Origin: an uncultured Planctomycetota bacterium
GTDB lineage: Bacteria; Planctomycetota; Planctomycetia; Pirellulales; Thermoguttaceae
Assembly: GCA_900318195.1 (NCBI GenBank)
Contig: ONJR01000144.1
Location: forward strand, 118,772-182,771
Reading direction: 5' to 3'
Length of the DNA stretch: 64,000 nucleotides
In this document: positions 9,531-17,315 of the stretch, in pieces
Layout: every line of letters starts with the position of its first letter
Numbering within the stretch: position 1 is the first letter of the stretch
Made by a program: the position numbers and the translations under genes
The notes under the pieces: generated by a model
Database searches by the model: none
Told to the model about the DNA's origin: nothing
The model's input: only the letters and a program-made list of their open reading frames with translations

Positions 9531-9566
9531 AGAGCGACTAGCGTTAAAAACGTCGCTAGTCGCTCT
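9531..9566. terminator. Perfect 13-bp hairpin between convergent genes
   Basis: AGAGCGACTAGCG at 9531-9543 is exactly complementary to 9554-9566, with a 10-base loop. It lies between the stop codons of glgX and the HIRAN gene, so it could stop transcription from both sides. There is no clear T-run on either flank, so it may act as an RNA 3' end stabiliser or need an additional factor. Confidence 0.55.
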
Positions 9567-9602
9567 CCCGTGGGAGTGGCGATCGCTTCCTTTATGACTC
9601 GG

Positions 9603-10025
9603 CTAAAAGAGAGACAAAATGAGGTCAATTTCAATCAACTTGAAAGAATAGCTATCGTCAATTTTGACGATTTTCGCCTTTAGTGCGAGTCCTTGATCCA
9701 TCATATTAGCAAAAACTTGGTTGACGCGCATCGGAACATAACCGATTTTCACGCCTGTTTCCGTCAGCAACTTAATTGCATAGGGGTCTTCGTCTCGAAC
9801 GGAACTGTCGCGTTGCAGTTTGAGCTCCTGACCAACGTATAGCCCCGTCAAAACGCTTGAATCCTCCAAATGAGTGACTCCTGCAACGTTTGTCGTAAAT
9901 AGCTTGATTGTCTTCTGGAGCGCGTCCTGAATTATCGACGGCGCGGCGGCGTCAGACAACAGCGCTATACTCTTCGATTGATTGGCGTCAAGCGCAACAA
10001 CGCCATTGGAAGTATTATCGCTCAT
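9603..10025 (-). CDS. HIRAN-domain protein
   Basis: A 140-residue protein whose second half matches the HIRAN fold pattern: NVAGVTH, a strand pair around LYVGQELKLQRD, DPYAI at 80-84, KIGYVP at 93-98, then N..FANMMDQG. HIRAN domains bind single-stranded 3' DNA ends in HLTF/Rad5 and also occur as free-standing domains in bacteria. Here the domain is stand-alone, preceded by about 45 residues without recognisable features. Its ATG overlaps the stop codon of the upstream J-domain gene in an ATGA arrangement (10022-10025), so translation of the two is coupled and a shared function is likely. The partner and substrate are unknown. Confidence 0.78.
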   Translation of the reverse strand: MSDNTSNGVVALDANQSKSIALLSDAAAPSIIQDALQKTIKLFTTNVAGVTHLEDSSVLTGLYVGQELKLQRDSSVRDEDPYAIKLLTETGVKIGYVPMRVNQVFANMMDQGLALKAKIVKIDDSYSFKLIEIDLILSLF

Positions 10026-10831
10026 GCTTCTTCAACCTCGCGTTTCTTTTCTTCAAAGGCTTCTTTGCGACTATTAAGCATACTACGGTACATGGACAAC
10101 ATATTTTCAAGTCGCTCGCGTTCTAACTCTGCGTTTTCTTCAGGCGAGATGAGTTCAATAAGCGTGTACGGTTTTGTGCTTATAATCTTAGCTATTTCGA
10201 TGTGAATTTTCTTTATCCTCTCGTCGACGTCGGGAATATTAAGTTCGGAGGCGGTAACCCCGGATCCGTTTAAGACTCGATTTGTCAGCAATTCGAGCTC
10301 GACGAGCCGGTCGACGTCATAATTCTCGTACGACTCCTGCACCTGTACCCAAAGAGCTTTGAGATCGGGATTTTCCATTGCTTCGGGATTGAAATCAGGG
10401 TGTATCTTCTTGGCGATTCGCCGATAAATCGCCTTGGCGTCCTCCGCTGTCTCCTGGGGAACTTCAACCGCAGACATGGCAGTCGAAACAGCGCCGAAGA
10501 GTTCGCTCATCTCTACTAACTTTTCGTTCAAACGTTCTTCAGCATATCTCTCTGCCTCGCGCGCGTCGACTTTTTCACCTTGATTAATTTTCTTTTGGTA
10601 AAACTCGATCAAGTATCCGAGTTGAGTATATTCAAAAACAGTGCGCTGAATATCCATTAAAAGTTCGCCGAATAGCTGGTAATAACGGATCTCAATACTC
10701 CTGGCCTCGGATTTCAGGAAGTCACGACGAACGATCAGTTGAATGAGCTCGCGTTGCTTCGGATTCTCCCAAATGACAACAGAAGCCCCTCTTCCCATAT
10801 TCAGTCTGTTAAAATTCTGACCCGCGCTCAT
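10022..10831 (-). CDS. J-domain-like protein with flanking coiled coils
   Basis: A 269-residue protein rich in helices. Residues 134-150 read AIYRRIAKKIHPDFNPE, which is the helix II-HPD loop of a J domain (His144-Pro-Asp146). Helix I can be placed just before it, and a following helix (LKALWVQVQESYENYD) resembles helix III. The N-terminal 120 residues and the C-terminal 60 residues are charged and heptad-like, suggesting coiled coils. A J domain normally recruits DnaK/Hsp70, and the flanks may select a client. The ATG is preceded by AGGAG at good spacing. The next gene, for a HIRAN protein, overlaps it by 4 bp. No DnaK gene lies nearby. The J-domain call is well supported by the HPD motif; the biological role is open. 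Confidence 0.75.
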   Translation of the reverse strand: MSAGQNFNRLNMGRGASVVIWENPKQRELIQLIVRRDFLKSEARSIEIRYYQLFGELLMDIQRTVFEYTQLGYLIEFYQKKINQGEKVDAREAERYAEERLNEKLVEMSELFGAVSTAMSAVEVPQETAEDAKAIYRRIAKKIHPDFNPEAMENPDLKALWVQVQESYENYDVDRLVELELLTNRVLNGSGVTASELNIPDVDERIKKIHIEIAKIISTKPYTLIELISPEENAELERERLENMLSMYRSMLNSRKEAFEEKKREVEEA

Positions 10832-11120
10832 TCATTCTACTCCTGAAACCTTAACGACACTCGAAACTGACCAAAGAACACCTGAAAACACGCCACTTAC
10901 TCCCACCATCACCCCAGATTCTACGCCAGTTTGGTCATTTGTAAAGTAAAAAAACTGAAAACATATGTAAAGGAAGCGCGTTATTGACACGTCGAAACTG
11001 CTATTTGGCTAAGGAACATGGGCTCACTTGATTTCAGTACTGATTTTTCTACAATACCAACTAGACGTGGGAGAGCGTCGAGTCAAATTGTAGTACCCCA
11101 TTAAAATCCAGATATGAGAA
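10832..11120. other. Divergent intergenic region
   Basis: This 289-bp AT-rich gap separates the leftward J-domain/HIRAN pair from the rightward propeller gene, so it should contain promoters for both directions. An AGGAG ribosome site for the J-domain gene lies at its left end. No convincing -35/-10 pair, RNA gene or repeat was identified. Confidence 0.4.
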
Positions 11121-12368
11121 ATGACACAGATTTTTTCACTTAGGAGAATATCTTACAGTTCGTTGCTAGACTTTATATTAGTTGTGCAGATTTTATCGAT
11201 TCTTCCGTTATTGTTAGGATCAGACAACAATCTATACGCACAGAGAGCTAACGAAGATTGGTCGGGACTCATGCAGCGAGAGAAAGGCTGGCTCGGAGCC
11301 GATGGGGTCTACTCGATTTCTTTACGGTACGACGCGGCGACTGGTCGCGAAGTTTGTGAGGAAACCGACGATTACCTCTGGCTCTTTAGCGACACACTCT
11401 GTGGCGCCACTCGCAAACAGGGCAAGGAATTTGAAAAGGTACAGCTCGTTAACCATTCTTTTGCGATCTTGGAAGGCTCACAACCCATTGCCGCAAACAT
11501 AAAGTTCCTGTGGGAAAAAAACGCCGATAGCGAAGGGACGGCGCCAAAGAATATCATTGACGGACACTACTGGCTTCAGGACGGCGTTCGTTACCAAGAC
11601 TCAATCTGGCTTACTGCTATTTCTGTTGGAAAAGCTTGGAAACCAGACCGCATTGACGTCGTTGAAATACCCTTGCTCCCAGGAACGCACTTTCCAGATT
11701 TCAATCAGGCTCGCGTCGACACAACGGCTGACCTATCCTTTAAAACAGAGGACGCGCAGATCGTGTTGGGAGCCGCTATTTGCGACGATTCAGAAGACGA
11801 CAACATTTATATTTTCGGGTATGTCGACCGCTTCCACGAAGGTAGCCGCAAGGACGCCGTCGTCGCACGAGTTCAGCGCGACAAACTGAAAAAATACCCA
11901 GAATGGGAATTTTATAACGGAGGCAATTTATGGTCAAAGGATTTTCGCTCGCTATTGGAAACGAAGTCTACTCTAGTCCCCAACGTATCGACTGAATTTT
12001 CCGTATCAAAAATACCGTGCGGCAAACTTTGTGGAAAATGGCTACTCGTTTATACGCCTGGCGTCATTTCAGATTGCATTGCGTTTCGTGTGGGCGATTC
12101 GCCTATTGGTCCTTACGGTAGCGAACATATCTTCTATCGCTCGGAAATACCTCGACAAATCCCGGGGGTTCAGTGTTACAACGCTAAGGCTCATCCTTCG
12201 CTGACTTCACAAAACGGCGTTCTCGTTTCTTATAATGTCAATCGCTTGGGGAGCCTCGCACGTCGTCCAGAGGAGTACCGACCGCGATTTGTGGAGCTTT
12301 TGTGGGAAACGATAGAATCGACCGAAGAAACGAGTTTGACAAATAAAACGCAAAACGCCGCGCGCTAG
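11121..12368 (+). CDS. Secreted five-bladed beta-propeller protein, DUF4185/DUF5005-like, glycosidase-related
   Basis: A 415-residue protein with an N-terminal hydrophobic segment ending LYAQ, a plausible signal peptide (cleavage near residue 42). The mature part starts with GWLGADGVYSISL and DYLWLFSDTLCG, followed by regularly spaced beta-rich segments and, late in the protein, YNAKAHPSLTSQNGVLVSYNVN. The FSDT motif near the start and the 'Y.AK.HP...G.LVSYN' motif near the end are typical of DUF4185/DUF5005 proteins, which share the propeller fold of GH32/GH43/GH117 glycoside hydrolases. The acidic residues in SDT and after it could be catalytic, but no activity can be assigned. Its stop codon overlaps the stop region of the convergent COG3014 gene by 4 bp. 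Confidence 0.65.
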   Translation: MTQIFSLRRISYSSLLDFILVVQILSILPLLLGSDNNLYAQRANEDWSGLMQREKGWLGADGVYSISLRYDAATGREVCEETDDYLWLFSDTLCGATRKQGKEFEKVQLVNHSFAILEGSQPIAANIKFLWEKNADSEGTAPKNIIDGHYWLQDGVRYQDSIWLTAISVGKAWKPDRIDVVEIPLLPGTHFPDFNQARVDTTADLSFKTEDAQIVLGAAICDDSEDDNIYIFGYVDRFHEGSRKDAVVARVQRDKLKKYPEWEFYNGGNLWSKDFRSLLETKSTLVPNVSTEFSVSKIPCGKLCGKWLLVYTPGVISDCIAFRVGDSPIGPYGSEHIFYRSEIPRQIPGVQCYNAKAHPSLTSQNGVLVSYNVNRLGSLARRPEEYRPRFVELLWETIESTEETSLTNKTQNAAR

Positions 12369-13732
12369 CGATTGGAAAGAACAACGCCCCCAACGGGATC
12401 GCCGCTGGGATATGTTACCAGCGCGTAAGTATTACGATTAGCGTTGATCGTCACGGTCGACGTAAGCGACGCCCCAGCGTGAACGCCGTTTCGCTCCTCC
12501 GGCAATAATGCAACACGATGCTCTCCAACCGGAAGTTCAACGCTCAAGACTTGAATCTTTGCAGGTAAAAGTCCCCAGCAGCGAGTGTCAGCCGTTTCGG
12601 TCGCTTCCCAAATCACCCCGCCAACGTCCATAGCGAGACTAACCCAATCGTTGACTTGCGCCGCTTCTTTGGCTACGTACAAGGTTCCCTTTTTAACGAC
12701 TCGTCTGACGATCGCTCTGGCAAGCGTCTGATCGCGCACCGCATTGTACTGTTTAATTGCCATCTCATTGACGTCGGCTATTGTTTCCGTACCGCCTAAA
12801 CGCTCGCCGTCTATTTCAACGCCGATCGTTGCTATTCGCGGTTCGTGGATTACCAATTCTGGAATCGGCACCGGCGCAAGCGTCGGAGGGAGCGAATATT
12901 TATTTGTCGCGGAGACAATTCGGTCGGCAATAAAAAGCGCGGCTTGAGTCGCCTCAGCGGTACCTTGAATTTTACTTGGTCCCTTACCAACGAACGCAAA
13001 GACATACAGCCGACCATAGCCCGGTTGTGAATGTACGCTCTCTCGAGCGCGTCTGAGATCTACGCCGCCTTGTTTAAATTGCGGTCGCCATTTGGTAACT
13101 TTTTCGTAACATCGAGCCGCTTCATTTGAGTTGACAAACGTTTCTTCCCAGATCAATCCTTCGAGATACGGCGCTAGTGGAACGCGAGGGTACGCCAGCT
13201 TCGGATTCTTATCGCGCTCGTCGCACTTGAACGTCTGCCCTCTCATAACAATTTCATCCTGCTTAGCGCCGATCTGATGCGCATAAGCGCGCGCGTCCTC
13301 GCCTCCGTCAAATAAATCCGCAATCGCGAGAGTCGCACGGATCATGACTTTTTCATAATCCTCGCCTTCATAAGAGGTCAAATTATCGTCCGTCCAGAAC
13401 TGGAGAACATTCTCAGCGCCTTTTTGAAGTCGCGCTGACTCTATTGTGTCAAATTCGTCACGAACGGAAATTAAACGTTCTTTCGCTTCTTTAAAGGAGC
13501 CCGTTGCAAGCGCAAGGCTCGCCTCATTGAGTCGCAAGACTCCCTGTTCGCGTTCAGGCGCTCGTTTTTGCCACTTTGCTATCTCACTCTTAGCGAGTTC
13601 TGGGTCGCCGTAATCATAAAAGTCGCGACGTACGTCGGCGAGTCGTTGCGAATATTGCGACACGCACCCTATGGCGCTAAAAAGCGTCGCTAATAAGACC
13701 GCTAGTTTGCAAATTGAGCGCGTTGTCGTCAT
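12365..13732 (-). CDS. COG3014-type lipoprotein
   Basis: The start at ATG 13732 puts the lipoprotein signal directly at the N-terminus (lipobox SAIGC, Cys about 22). The mature region starts with YSQRLADVRRDFYDYGD and contains a helical TPR-like segment up to about residue 200, then a conserved block with QPGYGRLYVFAFVGKGP. The C-terminal part is beta-rich and ends LVTYPSGDPVGGV. The protein resembles COG3014, a family of uncharacterised outer-membrane or periplasmic lipoproteins that in some bacteria is encoded beside an LpoB-like penicillin-binding-protein activator. No such partner is found here. A role in envelope homeostasis is inference from that association. The frame is open 10 codons further upstream, but that extension lacks a ribosome site. 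Confidence 0.75.
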   Translation of the reverse strand: MTTTRSICKLAVLLATLFSAIGCVSQYSQRLADVRRDFYDYGDPELAKSEIAKWQKRAPEREQGVLRLNEASLALATGSFKEAKERLISVRDEFDTIESARLQKGAENVLQFWTDDNLTSYEGEDYEKVMIRATLAIADLFDGGEDARAYAHQIGAKQDEIVMRGQTFKCDERDKNPKLAYPRVPLAPYLEGLIWEETFVNSNEAARCYEKVTKWRPQFKQGGVDLRRARESVHSQPGYGRLYVFAFVGKGPSKIQGTAEATQAALFIADRIVSATNKYSLPPTLAPVPIPELVIHEPRIATIGVEIDGERLGGTETIADVNEMAIKQYNAVRDQTLARAIVRRVVKKGTLYVAKEAAQVNDWVSLAMDVGGVIWEATETADTRCWGLLPAKIQVLSVELPVGEHRVALLPEERNGVHAGASLTSTVTINANRNTYALVTYPSGDPVGGVVLSNR

Positions 13733-13830
13733 TTCAATATCATCCTTGATTCCTGGCGTCATCCCCTGACGGCAAGATGATAACCATCTAGCGCGAATAC
13801 GTCAAGGCGAATTGAGAAGAAAGGACAAGG

Positions 13831-13873
13831 AACCGCCCCCAGCAACTCGTTTCTGTGAATACTGGGGGCGGTT
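13831..13873. terminator. 12-bp GC-rich hairpin downstream of the CydA-like gene
   Basis: AACCGCCCCCAG at 13831-13842 pairs perfectly with 13862-13873 across a 19-base loop. It lies 40 bp past the stop of the CydA/cytochrome c gene on the minus strand and before the COG3014 gene. A short pyrimidine-rich tract follows on the minus strand, so an intrinsic terminator or an mRNA end stabiliser is likely. Confidence 0.55.
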
Positions 13874-13912
13874 GGCTCGTCCTTCGATTTCATAGACGTC
13901 CTCAGGAGACGA

Positions 13913-15964
13913 CTACTCGAGCAATTCGGCGTTTGCATCCTCGCTCGGAGTTGGCGTTGCACTATGAGTAGATTCAGCCTCCGCGTCAGTCGTAGTCTCT
14001 TCGACAACGCGCTCCTTCTTTGGTTTGTCCTTCATAAAGACGTTATTTGGAACCTTTGCGCCAAGAGACTCAAGATACTCGCCGAGAAGCTCCGCTTCCA
14101 CCTCGACGCCAGACCACGGCGGCATATAAAAGTGCGAATGGTTCAAGCGCATAGCAAAATCCTTGAGCTCAGCGGCAGATTTGCCTGAAATCATAGGCGC
14201 TACCGCTGAATAACCATGCTCCGCCGCATGGCAACTATTACAGTGATGAAGAAAAACCATTCGTCCTAAGGATAGTCGATCTTCCTTCTCTACTTTCAAA
14301 AGGTCAAGGTTGCCTTGCGAAATTGGACCGTTAATTTCGAGATCAAGCTCAGCAGGACTCTTAGCTCGATCTATCTCTTCGGAAATATCGCCCGACACTG
14401 ATTCTAGCGGCTGGGTGGCGTTCGCAAGCTCGTCGACGTTATCGTCGACGCTAGTCAAATCCGGCTCGCCTTGTAGCGAGGACGCAGCGTCTGAAATAGG
14501 GGCGTTGCCAGAGGCTGGAATCGCAGGAAGGTTGCTCGCGCTTTGAGTCGTGGCAGAAGGAGAATTCGCCTCGGGCAAGGTTGGCAACGCAGAACTGAAA
14601 GCCGATTGCGCCCCCGCGTCTGCCGACGTGGCAACCGGACTAAAACGCGTTACTCCGCCTTGAGGCGCCTGCTGATAAGCGACCGTCTCTAAATAAAACT
14701 TCGCCCCGACACGCGTCTGCGAGTTATCAGGAACCTCGCTACTTCCATCGTCGGTCGGCGTCCCTCCGTCGGCAGGCGCCTCTTTTGTCTCAACCGCCTC
14801 GTCGCCCGGTTTAGGCGTCAACCACGGAGGCGCAGCAAGGCGTGTAGTCGGAACGCCTAAGTAGCGTTCAGCCGAAATTGTTAAATCAGGGTACTTCTCC
14901 TGCAATTTATCAAGTTCGTACGAAGTCCAAGTTCCTGTGTACAGATACCCTACCTCGCGCAATTTTGCGACGTCCTTACGGTAGATTTGATTGCCGTATA
15001 CAACACGGTCTACGACATATGGCTTTCGGACGGCTTCTCGAACAAACTCCGCAACGCCGACGCCGGCAACGCCCATCAACAACAACGCGAGCGCCGCGCC
15101 GAAAGAGGTCTCACGTGGACGAAAACACGGTCCAACGATCAGCAATAGAACGATTCCTGCAATTATCGCGAGAAAGAGCCCTGCAAAAATATTCGTTGCC
15201 GCCGCTCGCTCCAGAGTCAAGCGACTCGATTCCGGAAGAAAGAAGAGCCAGCCGGCAATACCGCACGCTAGCAAGAAAATGCCGAGGAACGCTGGCGCAC
15301 GCATTCGCTTCACCACCTGTTCGCGAACGTCCAAGTTTTTCTCGCTCCAAGTCGCGTGTGCCATAACGTAAAAAGTTCCAAGCGTCAAGGCGCAACCGGT
15401 TCGCGCTATCATTTGTGGAAGAAACTGGACGTTAAGGAACGCGTGCCAGAAATCGCCGGTGGATTCCCAATCCGCTATCAAGCCACTTGAGTTCAGCATG
15501 AACGACGTTATGCCTGTAATCAAGACTAATGAAAGCCATGCAGAAAACGCATACAGCCATCCGGCAAAGGAGCTTGCTTTACGCCCAAATTTATCCCAGA
15601 AGTAATAAAGAGCAAACCCTGCGACAATTTCAAGGAGAAAGAAACACCACTCGATCGCCCAACCAAATACGAACGTCCGAATAAGGGTCTCGGTTGCAAG
15701 AGGCGACGAAAGACCGATCGTGAACCATATACCAACGCCCGTAATTGCCCCGTACGGTACTGTCAGTAGAATGAAAAACTTCGCGTGCTTCTTCCAGTAT
15801 TGCCGATACGCCGCGTCTTCCTTACGCGACGCGTAACTGTTTTCGCGCGCCAAAAGTAGCCCACCGCCAACTGCGTAATGCGAGACAAAAACATGAAGAA
15901 GCGCTATCACCGCAATCAACATTGGCGCGGTTAGATACGGAACGTCCAACCAAGGGTAATACAT
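13913..15964 (-). CDS. CydA-like membrane oxidase subunit fused to cytochrome c
   Basis: A 683-residue protein. Residues 1-320 contain eight or nine membrane helices with bd-oxidase subunit I hallmarks: an early His-bearing helix LLHVFVSHYAVGGG, a FGWAIEWCFFLLEI helix with a conserved Glu, and SFMLNSSGLIADW followed by FLNVQFLPQMIARTG. The quinol-binding Q-loop motif GRQPW of CydA was not found. After a Pro/Ala/Ser-rich linker (about 390-530), a single cytochrome c domain has C575-N-S-C-H579 and a candidate distal Met in HFYMPPWSG about 35 residues later. A low-complexity acidic tail ends the protein. No cydB-like gene is adjacent. Electrons probably pass between haem c and b-type haems in the membrane part; direction and final acceptor are unknown. 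The start at 15964 has AAGGA upstream. Confidence 0.75.
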   Translation of the reverse strand: MYYPWLDVPYLTAPMLIAVIALLHVFVSHYAVGGGLLLARENSYASRKEDAAYRQYWKKHAKFFILLTVPYGAITGVGIWFTIGLSSPLATETLIRTFVFGWAIEWCFFLLEIVAGFALYYFWDKFGRKASSFAGWLYAFSAWLSLVLITGITSFMLNSSGLIADWESTGDFWHAFLNVQFLPQMIARTGCALTLGTFYVMAHATWSEKNLDVREQVVKRMRAPAFLGIFLLACGIAGWLFFLPESSRLTLERAAATNIFAGLFLAIIAGIVLLLIVGPCFRPRETSFGAALALLLMGVAGVGVAEFVREAVRKPYVVDRVVYGNQIYRKDVAKLREVGYLYTGTWTSYELDKLQEKYPDLTISAERYLGVPTTRLAAPPWLTPKPGDEAVETKEAPADGGTPTDDGSSEVPDNSQTRVGAKFYLETVAYQQAPQGGVTRFSPVATSADAGAQSAFSSALPTLPEANSPSATTQSASNLPAIPASGNAPISDAASSLQGEPDLTSVDDNVDELANATQPLESVSGDISEEIDRAKSPAELDLEINGPISQGNLDLLKVEKEDRLSLGRMVFLHHCNSCHAAEHGYSAVAPMISGKSAAELKDFAMRLNHSHFYMPPWSGVEVEAELLGEYLESLGAKVPNNVFMKDKPKKERVVEETTTDAEAESTHSATPTPSEDANAELLE

Positions 15965-16184
15965 TGAGTCAATCCTTTGCTTTCGGATCTAAACGAGATT
16001 AAGTCGTAGGTAAGCGCCTCGGTACGAGCGCAGGATTACATCATTATGCTCAAATTCGCGAATAATTCAAGCCCTTTGCCGCACAACTACATTCGGTATT
16101 GCCATCTCGAGGCGCCAAATCTGAACCTCGCGAATTTAAAACATGAAATCAACCATGTCCTCATACGCGACGCCGCGATCGCCA

Positions 16185-17060
16185 TTATTCCTCAACCTCC
16201 ACATTTTCAGGCGTCGGCATTTCGTTAAATTTCAGAGCGAAAAGAACTATTGGGGTCGGATCCTTGAGGGAATGAGGATGATGGTCGTTATTCTGTTTAA
16301 CGATAGCTTCGACATATCCTCCGCACGCTTCATAACGGTTCTTGAAAGGACGCCAGTTCTCGTCGCCAGGAACGACCGTATCAGAATCGCCGCACACGAA
16401 CAAGAACCCGACACGACGCTTCGCCAACGCCTCGCAACCCGACTGATTATCGATCGGATTGTCCTTAAACGCGCGCGCCTCCTCTTCCGTCAGACCGTAG
16501 CTTGAAAGGACGTCGTTCCAATCCTTATCGGAGCGTTTACCATGTCCGAACCCACCGGGCCAACTTTTGAAATCCATGACCGGATTATCGAGATAAAGAC
16601 AGGCGACTTCGTCGGGATAAGCAAACGCCCACATCGTCGCATAGAGTCCGCCGCGACTCATTCCCTCCAAAGTCGCTTTTTTATGGAGTCCGAACTCGGC
16701 AACAAGATACGAGTAGAACCGTTGCCACAGCTCAACAGACTTTGGCGATCCCATTAGCGGGGTCGAGTCGAGCCACGCGACCGTGAACCCCCTTTCTAAC
16801 ATAGCGACGTCAAACTGCGGTTCATGTCCGAAGAATCGCGCGCGCCAGACCCATGGTTTACCAGGCGCTGAGTCTTTTGGAAAAACGAGCTTTGCAGCGC
16901 GTCCTTCAAAAGTAAAATCATGTAGCTCAAAACCGAACCACTCGCCTACTTTACCCGGGTAGGTTGAATCCTTACCACTTTCGGGTCCTTGCGCCAGCAC
17001 AGCCTGTGCGACGCAGAGAAGAAAGAATGTCGCAACACACGCCGTCAGATTCCTTTTCAT
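16185..17060 (-). CDS. Secreted alpha/beta hydrolase
   Basis: A 291-residue protein with a clear signal peptide (cleavage near VLAQ, residue 24). The alpha/beta-hydrolase elements are visible in order: a nucleophile elbow GMSRGG in the middle, FLFVCGDSDTVVP carrying the likely acidic residue, and an His-rich NNDHHPHSLKDP segment that contains the catalytic histidine. The N-terminal part (ELHDFTFEGRAAKLVFP; PWVWRARFFGHEP) resembles proteins annotated as sialidase-linked or prolyl oligopeptidase-like hydrolases in Bacteroidota and Planctomycetota. It probably acts on an ester in the periplasm or outside the cell. The start has AAGGAG seven bases upstream. It appears to be a single-gene unit. 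Confidence 0.8.
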   Translation of the reverse strand: MKRNLTACVATFFLLCVAQAVLAQGPESGKDSTYPGKVGEWFGFELHDFTFEGRAAKLVFPKDSAPGKPWVWRARFFGHEPQFDVAMLERGFTVAWLDSTPLMGSPKSVELWQRFYSYLVAEFGLHKKATLEGMSRGGLYATMWAFAYPDEVACLYLDNPVMDFKSWPGGFGHGKRSDKDWNDVLSSYGLTEEEARAFKDNPIDNQSGCEALAKRRVGFLFVCGDSDTVVPGDENWRPFKNRYEACGGYVEAIVKQNNDHHPHSLKDPTPIVLFALKFNEMPTPENVEVEE

Positions 17061-17245
17061 AAAACGTCTCCTTCATTTGGGTGATCCGGGAAGATTTCGA
17101 GTTCTGAATACGCTGAAAGAACCTTCCTTTCTACAGTGTAGCCGAAAAAAACCGGACGACAATAGCGCTTGACAATTCTTCGTATTTCACGCTCAAAAAC
17201 AATGCTAGTGGCACAAATACCGCCCGCGTCCGCTTCTAGAAGAAT

Positions 17246-17281
17246 GAAACCGGGACGTCCGTCTTAGGAAATCCCGGTTTC
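17246..17281. terminator. 10-bp hairpin downstream of the acyl-ligase fusion gene
   Basis: GAAACCGGGA at 17246-17255 pairs with 17272-17281 over a 16-base loop. It lies 35 bp past the stop of the fusion gene on the minus strand. The following minus-strand sequence (ATTCTTCT) is only partly T-rich, so the terminator assignment is moderate. Confidence 0.5.
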
Positions 17282-17315
17282 AAAAATTGGCAAAATGTAG
17301 AGAAGCAGAGTCGCG

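Noticed and set aside
16046..16228. 60-codon frame between the CydA-like and hydrolase genes
   Set aside because: No family pattern, no ribosome site, and it overlaps the end of the hydrolase gene on the other strand.
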